64,000 nucleotides of DNA from NCBI RefSeq assembly GCF_008801925.2, contig NZ_CP062804.1, positions 2,604,001 through 2,668,000 on the forward strand, given 5' to 3'. The notes beneath the pieces are model-generated. The model did no database searches and was not told the origin of the DNA. It saw nothing but the letters and a program-made list of their open reading frames with translations. Within the stretch, counting starts at the first letter, position 1. Every line of letters starts with the position of its first letter. This document shows, piece by piece, positions 25,411 through 33,572 of the stretch. Source of the DNA: Cupriavidus basilensis (GTDB lineage: Bacteria > Pseudomonadota > Gammaproteobacteria > Burkholderiales > Burkholderiaceae). Position numbers and translations under genes: made by a program.

Positions 25411-26817
25411 TCAGGTCGAACGGCCATAACCGTCCGGCTCCTTCGTCTCGCGCCAGTGAAACAGCTTCTCGATAAAGATGACGACGGCAGGCGTCACCAG
25501 CGCGACGTACATATTATCGATGCCGTAAGGGTCGCCCATCAGGTACCAGGCAGTGGTGGTGACGGCCGCCCCCAGCAGGCCCAGCGTGGCGCCGCGGTTG
25601 CCATTGAAGAACGGCAGGTAGAAGCCAATCACCGCGACGATGGAGATCGACAGCCGCAACGCCCGCGTGAAGAACGACAAGTGCAGCAGCCCCGGCGCGA
25701 AAAACACGAAGATCAGCGGCAGGAAGCCGATAAACAGCGATAGCACGCGCGTCGCGCGGAATTCCTTCTCCGGCGTGGGCTTGAAGTACGGCACGTAGAA
25801 ATCGCGCACCACCAGCGACGAAATGGCCAGCGCAACCGTGCTGACGCCGATAAAGATCGAGGCCACCAGCGATACCGTGACAAAGCCGGCGAGCCACACA
25901 TTCATGCTCTGCAGGAACACCGGCAGCGCGTACAGGCTGTCCAGGTCCGGATGCAGGTAGCGCGCGGCCAGCCCGATGATGCCGAGCGCGAAGCTGATGG
26001 GGATGCACAGTGCCGCCGCCACATAGGTGGAGCGGCGGGCGGCGTCCGCGCTCCTGGTCGAGGAAATGGCCTGGATAATGTACTGCGTGGAGAAGATCGC
26101 CCCCACGTTGCCGATGATCCACGCGACGATGGTGGAGGCGCCGACATGGCCGTCCCAGGTGAAGTAGAACGACGGCAGCGCCTGCTGCATCGGCGCGAAG
26201 CCCTTGGCAAGGTGCAGCGCCACGGCGGTGACAATCAGTACGCCGATATATTTGATGCCGCTGTGCAGGATGGAGACGTAGGCCACGCTCTTCATGCCGC
26301 CAAAGGCAAAGTAGAAGGTGCTGACGAAGGCGGTCACCAGCGCGGCGGTCGGCAGGTTGATCTTGAGCACGGTGGAAATCGCTGCGGCGCCGCTCACGTA
26401 GTTGCCCACGTTCACCAGCAACAGCGCATAGATCATGATCAGCGACACCACTACCTGCGTGGAGCGTCCATAGCGTTTTGAGATGGCGCCGGAAATCGTG
26501 AACTCGCCTGAGTTGTACAGCTTGCTGGCGAGGAAATAGCCGAACAACGGAAAGCCGATGGCGGCGCTCAGCACGGCCCAGGATGCCGCCATGCCGGACT
26601 CGAACGCTGCCTGCGCGGTGCCCACGGTCGATTTGGCGCCGATGAACTCGGACATCAGCAGTACACCGACCACCACGGTCGGCATCGCGCGGGAGCCGAC
26701 CATGAATTCGCTGGAGGTCTTGCTGCGCGAGCGCACCGTCAACCAGGTGGTGAAGACGATATAGACGACCACCATCGCGACAATGATGGCGGTGTCCTTG
26801 AAGTTGAAGATTTCCAT
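25411..26817 (-). CDS. sodium:solute symporter (SSS family)
   Basis: A 468-residue membrane protein with about 12-13 hydrophobic segments. SSS features include 'SRAMPTVVVG', 'SEFIGAKSTVGTAQAAFE' and 'GGMKSVAYVSILHSGIKY'. Residues around the sodium-site helices are conserved in style with the acetate/proline group. It is the last gene of the minus-strand catabolic block, downstream of the D-tartrate dehydratase gene, so it most likely imports that hydroxy acid. The specificity is inference. Confidence 0.9.
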   Translation of the reverse strand: MEIFNFKDTAIIVAMVVVYIVFTTWLTVRSRSKTSSEFMVGSRAMPTVVVGVLLMSEFIGAKSTVGTAQAAFESGMAASWAVLSAAIGFPLFGYFLASKLYNSGEFTISGAISKRYGRSTQVVVSLIMIYALLLVNVGNYVSGAAAISTVLKINLPTAALVTAFVSTFYFAFGGMKSVAYVSILHSGIKYIGVLIVTAVALHLAKGFAPMQQALPSFYFTWDGHVGASTIVAWIIGNVGAIFSTQYIIQAISSTRSADAARRSTYVAAALCIPISFALGIIGLAARYLHPDLDSLYALPVFLQSMNVWLAGFVTVSLVASIFIGVSTVALAISSLVVRDFYVPYFKPTPEKEFRATRVLSLFIGFLPLIFVFFAPGLLHLSFFTRALRLSISIVAVIGFYLPFFNGNRGATLGLLGAAVTTTAWYLMGDPYGIDNMYVALVTPAVVIFIEKLFHWRETKEPDGYGRST

Positions 26818-27054
26818 GATGCTTTGCGTCTCCTGCCAAGACTGCCGGCGCGTGCGGCTTGCGGCGCGCGGCCTCTTTTGTCATGTAGCGATGCGCCGCG
26901 CTGCGGCTGTCTTATTGTTCTAGTTTGGTTTGGTTTGCTCCACTCTTCCGCTTGCGACCTGCTTGTGGGAGAGGGGGGACAGCCGTCGGCGTCACAAATG
27001 GCCTTGGCGCATCTGCCGGCTTCCTTGAGCGTTCGATGCGTCGTTTTCCGAGCC

Positions 27055-28227
27055 TCAAGGCTGCGCCAGCGCCGCCATCTCCGCATAAAGATCGGCCTTG
27101 CCTTCGAAACCGATGCCCGGCAGCGCCGGCATGGTGATATGCCCATCGATCACCGTCACGCCATCGGGGAAACCGCCATAGGGCTGGAACAAATCGGGGT
27201 AGCTCTCGTTGCCGCCCAGACTCAGGCCGGCGGCGATATTGAGCGACATCTGATGGCCGCCGTGCGGGATGCAGCGGCTTGGTGACCAGCCAAAGGTCTT
27301 CAGCACTTCCAGCGTGCGCTCGTACTCCACCAGCCCGTAGGACAGCGCGCAGTCGAACTGCAGGTAGTCGCGGTCCGGGCGCATGGCGCCGTAGCGGATC
27401 AGGTTGCGCGCGTCCTGGTGGCTGAACAGGTTCTCGCCGGTGGCCATGGCGCCGGGGTAGTACTCGGCCAGTGTGGCCTGCAGGTGGTAGTCCAGCGGAT
27501 CGCCGGCTTCCTCGTACCAGAACAGCGGATAGTCGCGCAGCATCTTGGCGTAGGCGATGGCGGTATCGAGATCGAAGCGGCCGTTGGCATCCACGGCGAG
27601 CTGCGCGTCGGCGCCGATTTCCTGCAGCACGGCCTCGATGCGCGCGCTGTCTTCTTCCAGGCTGGCGCCGCCGATCTTCATCTTGACCACGTTGTAGCCG
27701 CGCTTCAGGTAGGAGCGCATCTCGGCGCGCAGCGCACCGAGGTCCTTGCCCGGATAGTAATAACCGCCGGCGGCGTACACGAATACGCGCGGGTTGGCCT
27801 TGACGCCATGGCGCTCGGCCAGCAACTGGAACAGCGGCACGCCGGCGATCTTGGCCACCGCGTCCCACACGGCCATGTCGATGGTGCCGACCGCGACCGA
27901 GCGCTCGCCATGGCCGCCCGGCTTCTCATTGGACATGGTGGCGGCCCACACGCGATTGGGATCGAGGTTGGTGCCGGCGTCGTCCAGCAGCGATGCTGGA
28001 TCGGCCGCCAGGATACGCGGCGCAAAACGCTCGCGGATCAAGCCACCCTGGCCGTAGCGGCCATTGGAGTTGAAGCCGTAGCCGATCACGCGCTTGCCGT
28101 CGCGAAAAGCGTCGGTCACCACGGCGACGAGGCTGCTCGTCATCTTCGAGAAATCGATATAGGCATTGCGGATGGGCGACGAAATCGGCTTCGTCACTTC
28201 GCGGACGTCGATGATGCGGACGGACAT
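27055..28227 (-). CDS. D-tartrate dehydratase-like enolase-superfamily enzyme
   Basis: A 390-residue member of the mandelate racemase/enolase superfamily. The N-terminal 'RNAYIDFSKMTSSLVAVV' and 'GFNSNGRYGQGGLIRERF' segments closely resemble the characterised D-tartrate dehydratase of Bradyrhizobium. Barrel motifs follow: the catalytic lysine region 'VVKMKIGG', metal ligands in 'AVDANGRFD', 'WYEEAGDP' and 'ATGENLF', and the catalytic histidine in 'IPHGGHQ'. The reaction would be dehydration of D-tartrate to oxaloacetate (EC 4.2.1.81). Neighbouring symporter and regulators fit a tartrate-catabolic locus. Confidence 0.9.
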   Translation of the reverse strand: MSVRIIDVREVTKPISSPIRNAYIDFSKMTSSLVAVVTDAFRDGKRVIGYGFNSNGRYGQGGLIRERFAPRILAADPASLLDDAGTNLDPNRVWAATMSNEKPGGHGERSVAVGTIDMAVWDAVAKIAGVPLFQLLAERHGVKANPRVFVYAAGGYYYPGKDLGALRAEMRSYLKRGYNVVKMKIGGASLEEDSARIEAVLQEIGADAQLAVDANGRFDLDTAIAYAKMLRDYPLFWYEEAGDPLDYHLQATLAEYYPGAMATGENLFSHQDARNLIRYGAMRPDRDYLQFDCALSYGLVEYERTLEVLKTFGWSPSRCIPHGGHQMSLNIAAGLSLGGNESYPDLFQPYGGFPDGVTVIDGHITMPALPGIGFEGKADLYAEMAALAQP

Positions 28228-28289
28228 GGCTTGTCTCCAGTGTCTTTGGTTTTCGGGTAATCGGTATTCGGCTATTTCGGCCGGGTGCC

Positions 28290-28985
28290 CTACAGCGAAC
28301 CGCCACCGCAGATCACGATCTGCTGGCCAGTGATCGCGCCTGCGTCCGGCCCGAGCAGGAAGCTCACCATCCCGGCCACTTCATCGGGCCGGATAAAACG
28401 CCCGATGGGCGGCGTGCGCGGCGGCGTGCCCTTGCGGCCCGGGTCGTTCAGCATCGGGGTCTCGGTGGCGCCCGGCGCCACCACATTCACAGTGATGCCG
28501 CGTGGCGCCAGCTCCGCGGCCCAGGAGCGCGCCATGCCCACCACCGCCGCCTTGGTCGCGGCGTACTGGCTGCGCCCCGGGGCGCCCGCCGCCGTGCGGC
28601 TGCCGATCAGCACGATGCGCGCACCGTCCGGCAGCGTCGGCATCAACGCGTTGGCCAGCACCGCGGCGGCTTCCACATGGATGCGCCACATGCCCTCGCC
28701 GTCCTCGGGCTTCAGCTCGCCGAGCACCGCAGTTCGCATGTAGCCTGCGGCATGGACGATGGCATCGACGCGCGGCAAGGCGGCCACGGCGGCGGCGAGC
28801 ATCGACGCATCCGTCAGGTCAACCTCGATTGCAGTGAAGCCCTCGGCGCCGGCCGCCGGCGCGCGGTCAAGACCGGTCACGCGCCAGCCAGTGGACAGCA
28901 GGCGTCTGGCGATGGCGGCGCCGATGCCGGAGCTCGCGCCGGTGACAATGGCATGCCTCGTTTCGTCTTGCATGGATTGGCTCAT
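28290..28985 (-). CDS. short-chain dehydrogenase/reductase of the tartrate-type locus
   Basis: A 231-residue SDR: Thr-Gly-Ala-Ser-Ser-Gly-Ile-Gly loop, a short 'VDAIVHAAGY' strand, Ser in 'IGSRTAAG', Tyr-Ala-Ala-Thr-Lys active site and a C-terminal 'GQQIVICGGGSL' typical of FabG-like enzymes. Start taken at the ATG at 28985; an in-frame ATG at 29024 would add 13 residues. It lies 62 bases upstream of the dehydratase gene in the same direction. It probably oxidises or reduces a hydroxy acid in this pathway, but nothing in the sequence fixes the substrate. Confidence 0.88.
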   Translation of the reverse strand: MSQSMQDETRHAIVTGASSGIGAAIARRLLSTGWRVTGLDRAPAAGAEGFTAIEVDLTDASMLAAAVAALPRVDAIVHAAGYMRTAVLGELKPEDGEGMWRIHVEAAAVLANALMPTLPDGARIVLIGSRTAAGAPGRSQYAATKAAVVGMARSWAAELAPRGITVNVVAPGATETPMLNDPGRKGTPPRTPPIGRFIRPDEVAGMVSFLLGPDAGAITGQQIVICGGGSL

Positions 28986-29074
28986 CTTCAAAACAAAAGC
29001 CCCCTTGGAATGCATTGCCGGCAACCCTACCCCCGCTTGCAGCCTGCGCGGCGGGATGCCGGACCGGTGCGGGT

Positions 29075-30016
29075 TCAGGCCGCGGCTTTCTGGGTAATGC
29101 CGGCCAGTGCCAGCGCGGCCCGGATGGCGGCCAGTTCCTCGGCCGACGGCGCGTGGGTCGGCGGGCGCACGGTGCCATCGCGCAGGATGCCGGCCAGCGC
29201 CATGGCGGCCTTCATGCGGCCATGGGCTTCGCCGGTGGGCTCGCCCGCGCCGTACACCGCGTCCTTGAGCGGGTTGATCAGAGCCTGCACGCGCATCGCT
29301 TCATGCAGGTCGCCAGCCTTGACCGCCTTGAGCAGGTCGTTGATCAGGCCGGGAATCAGCGAGGCAAAGCCGACCAGCGCGCCGTCGATGCCCTGCACCA
29401 TGGACGCGAGCAGGTATTCGTCGTGGCAGGTCATCAGCACCTTGGTGGGATCGGCCGCGCGGATCTCCTTGATGTCGCGCGCGTATTTGTTCATTTCGCG
29501 CTCGCCCATCTTGAAGGCCTTCACATACGGCAGCTTGGCCAGTTCTGCGAGCAGCTCCGACGAGTAGGAGCCACGGGTCCAGGCCGGGTAGATATGCACC
29601 ACCAGCGGCAGCCCGCTGGCCTTGCCGATGGCGTTGAAGTAGTCGAGACAATGCTCCGGCTTGAAGCCAAAGCGCAGCCAGTGATGCGGCGGCATGATAT
29701 CGAGCCCGGCGGCGCCCGCTTCCTTGGCCCAGCCAGCTTGTTCCACGGCGTCGTTGATGCCTTCGCAGACCACTGACGAGATCACCGGGCAGATGCCCTG
29801 GGTGGCGTCGGCGGTGATGCGGGTCACTTCGGCGCGCTCGCGCGGCGTCAGCGAGAAGACTTCACCGGTATGGCCATTGGTCATCAGCGCGGTCACGCCC
29901 TCCTGGGCGCCCAGCCACTTGGCGAAGCGGCGCAGCTCCGGCTCGTTGATGCTGTAGTCCGCTTTGAAGGGCACTGCGATGGCCGGAATGATGCCGCGGA
30001 AATTGATATCAGACAC
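29075..30016 (-). CDS. DapA/NanA-family aldolase or dehydratase
   Basis: A 313-residue (beta/alpha)8 protein with 'AIAVPFKADYSIN', a 'TNGHTGE' loop in place of the DapA 'GTTGE' type, Tyr in 'VVHIYPAWT' and the Schiff-base lysine in 'VKAFKMGE'. Family members cleave or dehydrate 2-keto-3-deoxy acids or make dihydrodipicolinate. The altered loop and context with hydroxy-acid genes argue for a catabolic aldolase rather than lysine synthesis. It follows the IclR gene by 24 bases and is probably co-transcribed with the SDR and dehydratase genes. Confidence 0.88.
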   Translation of the reverse strand: MSDINFRGIIPAIAVPFKADYSINEPELRRFAKWLGAQEGVTALMTNGHTGEVFSLTPRERAEVTRITADATQGICPVISSVVCEGINDAVEQAGWAKEAGAAGLDIMPPHHWLRFGFKPEHCLDYFNAIGKASGLPLVVHIYPAWTRGSYSSELLAELAKLPYVKAFKMGEREMNKYARDIKEIRAADPTKVLMTCHDEYLLASMVQGIDGALVGFASLIPGLINDLLKAVKAGDLHEAMRVQALINPLKDAVYGAGEPTGEAHGRMKAAMALAGILRDGTVRPPTHAPSAEELAAIRAALALAGITQKAAA

Positions 30017-30040
30017 GTTCGTCTCCTGGTAAGGCTTGCG

Positions 30041-30625
30041 CTAACTGCGCATTACGGTGGTGGGCAAAGTGGGAGGAGTGAATCCTCCGGAGGGTTGCAA
30101 CGCACGGGCCAACTCGATGGCGGCATGTACTACCGCCGGGGCCATGGTCGATTCGAAATCGTCAAGCGAGGTATTCATGGCCGGCGCCGCCACGCTCAGG
30201 CCGGCAACCGGCACGCCATCCACATCCAGCACCGGGGCGGCGACCACATAGAGGCCCGATACGGTCTCCTGGTCCGACAGCGCGTAACCCTTGGCGCGCA
30301 GGATCGGCCTGGCCCGCGTGCGTAGGTCGGAATGAGCGATGGCATCGAAGCCCAGATCCGGTACTTTCAGCGACAGGCGGAACAAGCGCGTATCCGGCAC
30401 GCGCTGCACATAGCCGATATCCAGCAGCGTGTTGAGGAAGCGCAACGCGGTGGCATTGTCCAGCCCGGAGCGGCGCGCCACTTCCGCCATGGTGAGTTCG
30501 GGCTCCTGGGCCGAGAACGCTTCGAGAATGCGGAAGCCCTTCTCCAGCGACTGCACCGTATTCTTGGATGCGTCGCCCGCGCTGCTTGCCTTCGAGGCGG
30601 AACGGACTGTGTTCTCGGTAGCCAT
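30041..30625 (-). CDS. IclR-family regulator with an internally shortened effector domain
   Basis: A 194-residue protein with a normal IclR winged HTH (about residues 24-85: 'GFRILEAFSAQEPELTMAEVARRSGLDNATALRFLNTL'). The effector domain has only its beginning and its end. Right after 'RTRARPILR' the sequence jumps to 'AKGYALSDQE', so roughly 90-100 residues that usually carry the ligand pocket are missing, in frame. The C-terminal 'GLYVVAAPVLD' is intact. IclR proteins are normally about 250 residues. It may still bind DNA, but ligand control is doubtful. It probably governs the downstream aldolase-SDR-dehydratase-symporter genes through the repeated palindromes upstream. Confidence 0.85.
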   Translation of the reverse strand: MATENTVRSASKASSAGDASKNTVQSLEKGFRILEAFSAQEPELTMAEVARRSGLDNATALRFLNTLLDIGYVQRVPDTRLFRLSLKVPDLGFDAIAHSDLRTRARPILRAKGYALSDQETVSGLYVVAAPVLDVDGVPVAGLSVAAPAMNTSLDDFESTMAPAVVHAAIELARALQPSGGFTPPTLPTTVMRS

Positions 30626-30674
30626 TTCAATCTCCACTGTTAGTTCAGCTAGCCCGGTTCGAACCCGGGTTGAG

Positions 30675-30698
30675 TTCGGATTGCGAATTTTAATTCGC
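30675..30698. promoter_or_regulatory. IclR-type operator, copy 1
   Basis: GATTGCGAAT-TTTA-ATTCGC, 50 bases upstream of the iclR start. It shares the TTCGGATTGCGAATTTT core with copy 2. Confidence 0.6.
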
Positions 30699-30783
30699 TG
30701 AACTGACAGAGGATAGCCCTCGCTCAAGATAGGTGGATGGACCTTGGCACTGCTGCCTGGTCGCCAAATTCAGGTGAAATTCG

Positions 30784-30807
30784 GATTGCGAATTTTTATT
30801 CGCAATC
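30784..30807. promoter_or_regulatory. IclR-type operator, copy 2 (perfect palindrome)
   Basis: GATTGCGAAT-TTTT-ATTCGCAATC is a perfect 10-base inverted repeat, the best of three related sites spaced about 105-112 bases apart. Confidence 0.7.
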
Positions 30808-30895
30808 TAGGCGTTAAAAAGGGCGCCAAGTGGCGGCACCTCTCTCCCCGCATTACCTCTTTAAACTACATCTTCAAACGTCTGCCGTTTATTCG

Positions 30896-30918
30896 GACTG
30901 CGAACTTATCTTCGCGAT
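30896..30918. promoter_or_regulatory. IclR-type operator, copy 3 (degenerate)
   Basis: GACTGCGAA...TTCGCGAT, a weaker version of the same palindrome 112 bases beyond copy 2, preceded by TTCG as in the others. Confidence 0.5.
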
Positions 30919-30978
30919 ATGAAACAGTTTAGATCTCGTTTCCGCGCATGAGCAAGCCCGATCTTCCTAGGGTTTTCA

Positions 30979-31518
30979 CTAAGACCGGACCTGGCGCAAA
31001 GACGGGGCGGGCTGTATGCGACGGATCGCTACCCCACAGTGCCGCAATCCGTTCGATAGCCCCAACGTTGAAGCCGGGACAACCTCTCGGAGCGGATGAT
31101 GGATGGCATTGACCCTCAACGCACCTTTCGCGGTCTTCCCCCGACCCCGGAACAGGATGCGAAAGTCAGGCACTACATCAAGAAGCAAAAACAGCGTGGT
31201 GTTCCATGGATATTTCTGCTCATATCCCGAAATATGAAAATCTCCCGCAAGCCCTTTCCAGACAAAGCTTAGCGGGTGGCGTAGTACCCTAAAGCGGCCC
31301 ATCGTGCCTTGCGGGCTGTGCGAGCCACTGATCAACGAGAGCCTCACCACGTGCGCACGCCAATCCTGGCCGGCGCCGAAGCCGGGCTTACTGGCGTCTC
31401 TGCTCTCTGAGCGCCCGCGAGCCTTCTTTATGTCGACCAAGACGCCAACGGGCATTGGCTGTTTGAGCCAGGTGCCATGCGTATCGATGCGGCGCAGCAC
31501 CTCGCGCCGCGCTGCCAC
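30979..31518 (-). CDS. possible protein of unknown function after the PdxA-like gene
   Basis: A 179-codon frame with a GTG start four bases after the PdxA-like stop. It has no motif, signal peptide or membrane segment that I recognise, and frames on the opposite strand are also open, so it could be chance or decayed sequence. I list it because of the tight spacing to the upstream gene. Confidence 0.25.
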   Translation of the reverse strand: MAARREVLRRIDTHGTWLKQPMPVGVLVDIKKARGRSESRDASKPGFGAGQDWRAHVVRLSLISGSHSPQGTMGRFRVLRHPLSFVWKGLAGDFHISGYEQKYPWNTTLFLLLDVVPDFRILFRGRGKTAKGALRVNAIHHPLREVVPASTLGLSNGLRHCGVAIRRIQPAPSLRQVRS

Positions 31519-31522
31519 GTTT

Positions 31523-32515
31523 CTACGCTAGCCTGCCTGCCCGGTGGCTCGCGCCCATCCGGCATGCCAGGTCAAAGGCATTGGACATGGCGGCGCCGTT
31601 GGCATTGCCGAGGCCGACGATGTCGTAGGCGGTGCCATGAGCCGGCGTGGTCACGGGGATGGGCAGGCCGCCCTCCACGGTGACGCCTACCTCGAACCCC
31701 AATAGCTTGGTCGCGATCTGCCCCTGGTCGTGGTACATGGTGACGATACCGTCCAGGTGGCCGTTGCGGGCCCGCACGAAAATGGTGTCGGCGGGATAGG
31801 GGCCTTCGGCGGGATAGCCGGCGGTGCGCGCCTGCTCGATGCCGGGGGCGATGATGTCGCCCTCCTCGCTGCCATAGTTGCCGTTGTCGCCGTTATGCGG
31901 GTTCAGCCCGCAAACGCCGATGCGCGGCGCGGGATTGCCAGCGGCCTTCAAGGCATCGGTCAGCATACGGATCGCGCCGTCGATGCCGGCGGGCGTCAGC
32001 AATGACGACACTTCCTTGAGCGGCACGTGGGAGGTCACCCGTGCCGTCCAGAGTTTGTCGAGAACGTTGAATTCGCCGCAGCGGCCCTCGTAATCCAGCA
32101 ACTTGGCAAACCAGCGCATCTCGTCTTCTTCGTGCATGCCAGCCAGGCGCATCGCACCCTTGTTGAGCGGGCCAAAGCACAGCGCATCCGCGCGGCCGTC
32201 GCTCACCATGCGCGCGCCCAGGCTCAGGCCCTCCAGCATGAACGCGCCATTCTCGCGAGCGGCCTGGCGGGGCGCAAACGTGGCGCCCGTGCCGGGCCAG
32301 TCGATGATCTCCAGCCAGTTGGACGCTTGCGGCAGTGCAACGCCTGCCGCGTGTGCGCCGGCCGCCAGCGCGGCGCGGCTGGCGATCAGCGCCACGCTGG
32401 CCCGCGCGGGCAGTTGCGGGTCGGCCAGCAGGCGCGCGACGATCTCAGGGCCGATGCCGGCGGGGTCGCCAATAAACAGTGCAATACGGGGCAGCGTGGC
32501 CATGGCTTTATTCAC
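31523..32515 (-). CDS. PdxA2-like 4-phospho-hydroxyacid dehydrogenase
   Basis: A 330-residue PdxA-family NAD-dependent dehydrogenase/decarboxylase: 'IGDPAGIGPEIVARLL' at the N-terminus, metal-ligand histidines in 'TSHVPLKEV', 'GLNPHNGDNGNYGSEE' and 'TMYHDQGQ', and 'PIPVTTPAHGTAYDI'. PdxA2 paralogues in catabolic clusters act on D-erythronate or D-threonate 4-phosphate rather than in vitamin B6 synthesis. The context (Bug protein, LysR, hydroxy-acid genes) favours that role. A GTG at 32515 just after the Bug stop or the ATG at 32503 may start translation. No sugar-acid kinase (DUF1537) gene is seen nearby. Confidence 0.85.
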   Translation of the reverse strand: MNKAMATLPRIALFIGDPAGIGPEIVARLLADPQLPARASVALIASRAALAAGAHAAGVALPQASNWLEIIDWPGTGATFAPRQAARENGAFMLEGLSLGARMVSDGRADALCFGPLNKGAMRLAGMHEEDEMRWFAKLLDYEGRCGEFNVLDKLWTARVTSHVPLKEVSSLLTPAGIDGAIRMLTDALKAAGNPAPRIGVCGLNPHNGDNGNYGSEEGDIIAPGIEQARTAGYPAEGPYPADTIFVRARNGHLDGIVTMYHDQGQIATKLLGFEVGVTVEGGLPIPVTTPAHGTAYDIVGLGNANGAAMSNAFDLACRMGASHRAGRLA

Positions 32516-33487
32516 TTAATCCATCTTGATGTTCTGGTCTCGGATCAGCTTGCCGAAGCGGTCATAGTCCGCTCTCTGCAGCTGGATGAACTGCTCGCGC
32601 GAGAGCGTGCCGGGATCGCCGCCAAGGCCGCGCAGCTTGCCCTGTACCTCGGGCAGTTGCAGGGCGGCATTGAATTCCCGGGTCAGGCGTTCCAGCGTGG
32701 GTGCGGGGGTCTGGCGTGGCGCGTAGAACGCGTACCACGTGCTCATGTCCGCGCCTTTGATGCCGAGCTCCTGCAGCGTTGGCACGTCTGGCAGCGCGGA
32801 CGCCCGCTTGGGCGTGGTCACAGCCAGCGCGCGCAGCCTGCCCGAGCGGATATGCGGCATGGCCGAGGACGATGTATCCAGCATGATCTGCACCTGGCCC
32901 GCCATCAGGTCGACATGGGCCTGCGAACTGCCTTTGTACGGTACGTGGACCATCTGCGTGCCGGTAGCCTTCATGAACAGTTCAGCAGCCATGTGCTGCA
33001 CGCTGCCAATGCCCGAGCTGGCGTAGCTGAACTTGCCGGGCTGCGCCTTGATCTGCGCGACCAGGGACGCCACGCTGTCGGCGTTGACCTGCGGCGCCAC
33101 CAGCAGCACGTGCGGGACCACCAGGGCCAGGCCGATCGGCGTCAGGTCCTTGAGCGGGTCGAAGTTCAGCCGCATCAGCTGGGGCGCGATTACCTGCGGC
33201 GAATTGGTCGCGGCCAGCAGCGTGTAGCCATCGGCTGGCGCCTTGGCGGTGAGGTCCGCGGCGATGGTGTTGGCCGCGCCGGGGCGGTTGTCGACCAGCA
33301 CGGGTTGCCCCATGGCGCCGCTCATCTTGTCCGCGAACAGGCGCGCCACCACATCCGTGCCGCCGCCCGGCGGGGCGCCAACATTCACGCGGATAGGCTT
33401 GTCGGGGTAGGCGGCGAAGGCTTGCGCGCAGTGCCAGAGCAGGGACACTGCGGCGAGCGCGCGCAACCGCGCGCGAGTTGTTTGCAT
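32516..33487 (-). CDS. Bug/TctC-type periplasmic solute-binding protein
   Basis: A 323-residue exported protein: signal peptide ending near 'AQAFAAYP', then Bug signatures 'PDKPIRVNVGAPPGGGTDVVAR', 'DNRPGAANTIAA', 'ADGYTLLAATNS' and 'VPYKGSSQAHVDLMAGQV'. These bind carboxylates for tripartite tricarboxylate transporters or act as sensors. No TctA/TctB genes are visible, as is common for orphan Bug proteins in Burkholderiales. Its stop abuts the PdxA2-like gene and it lies downstream of a LysR gene in the same direction. Confidence 0.92.
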   Translation of the reverse strand: MQTTRARLRALAAVSLLWHCAQAFAAYPDKPIRVNVGAPPGGGTDVVARLFADKMSGAMGQPVLVDNRPGAANTIAADLTAKAPADGYTLLAATNSPQVIAPQLMRLNFDPLKDLTPIGLALVVPHVLLVAPQVNADSVASLVAQIKAQPGKFSYASSGIGSVQHMAAELFMKATGTQMVHVPYKGSSQAHVDLMAGQVQIMLDTSSSAMPHIRSGRLRALAVTTPKRASALPDVPTLQELGIKGADMSTWYAFYAPRQTPAPTLERLTREFNAALQLPEVQGKLRGLGGDPGTLSREQFIQLQRADYDRFGKLIRDQNIKMD

Positions 33488-33572
33488 GGGGAGTCTCCTG
33501 GCTGTCGCGCGCCGTCATGGGCGCGCTTAGATACCTGCCCCGTACTATGCCGGCACCAGGCACCGCCGGCCA

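Noticed and set aside
31304..31683. Plus-strand frames opposite the possible gene after pdxA
   Set aside because: No start, motif or neighbour supports either strand; the minus-strand frame is kept at low confidence only.
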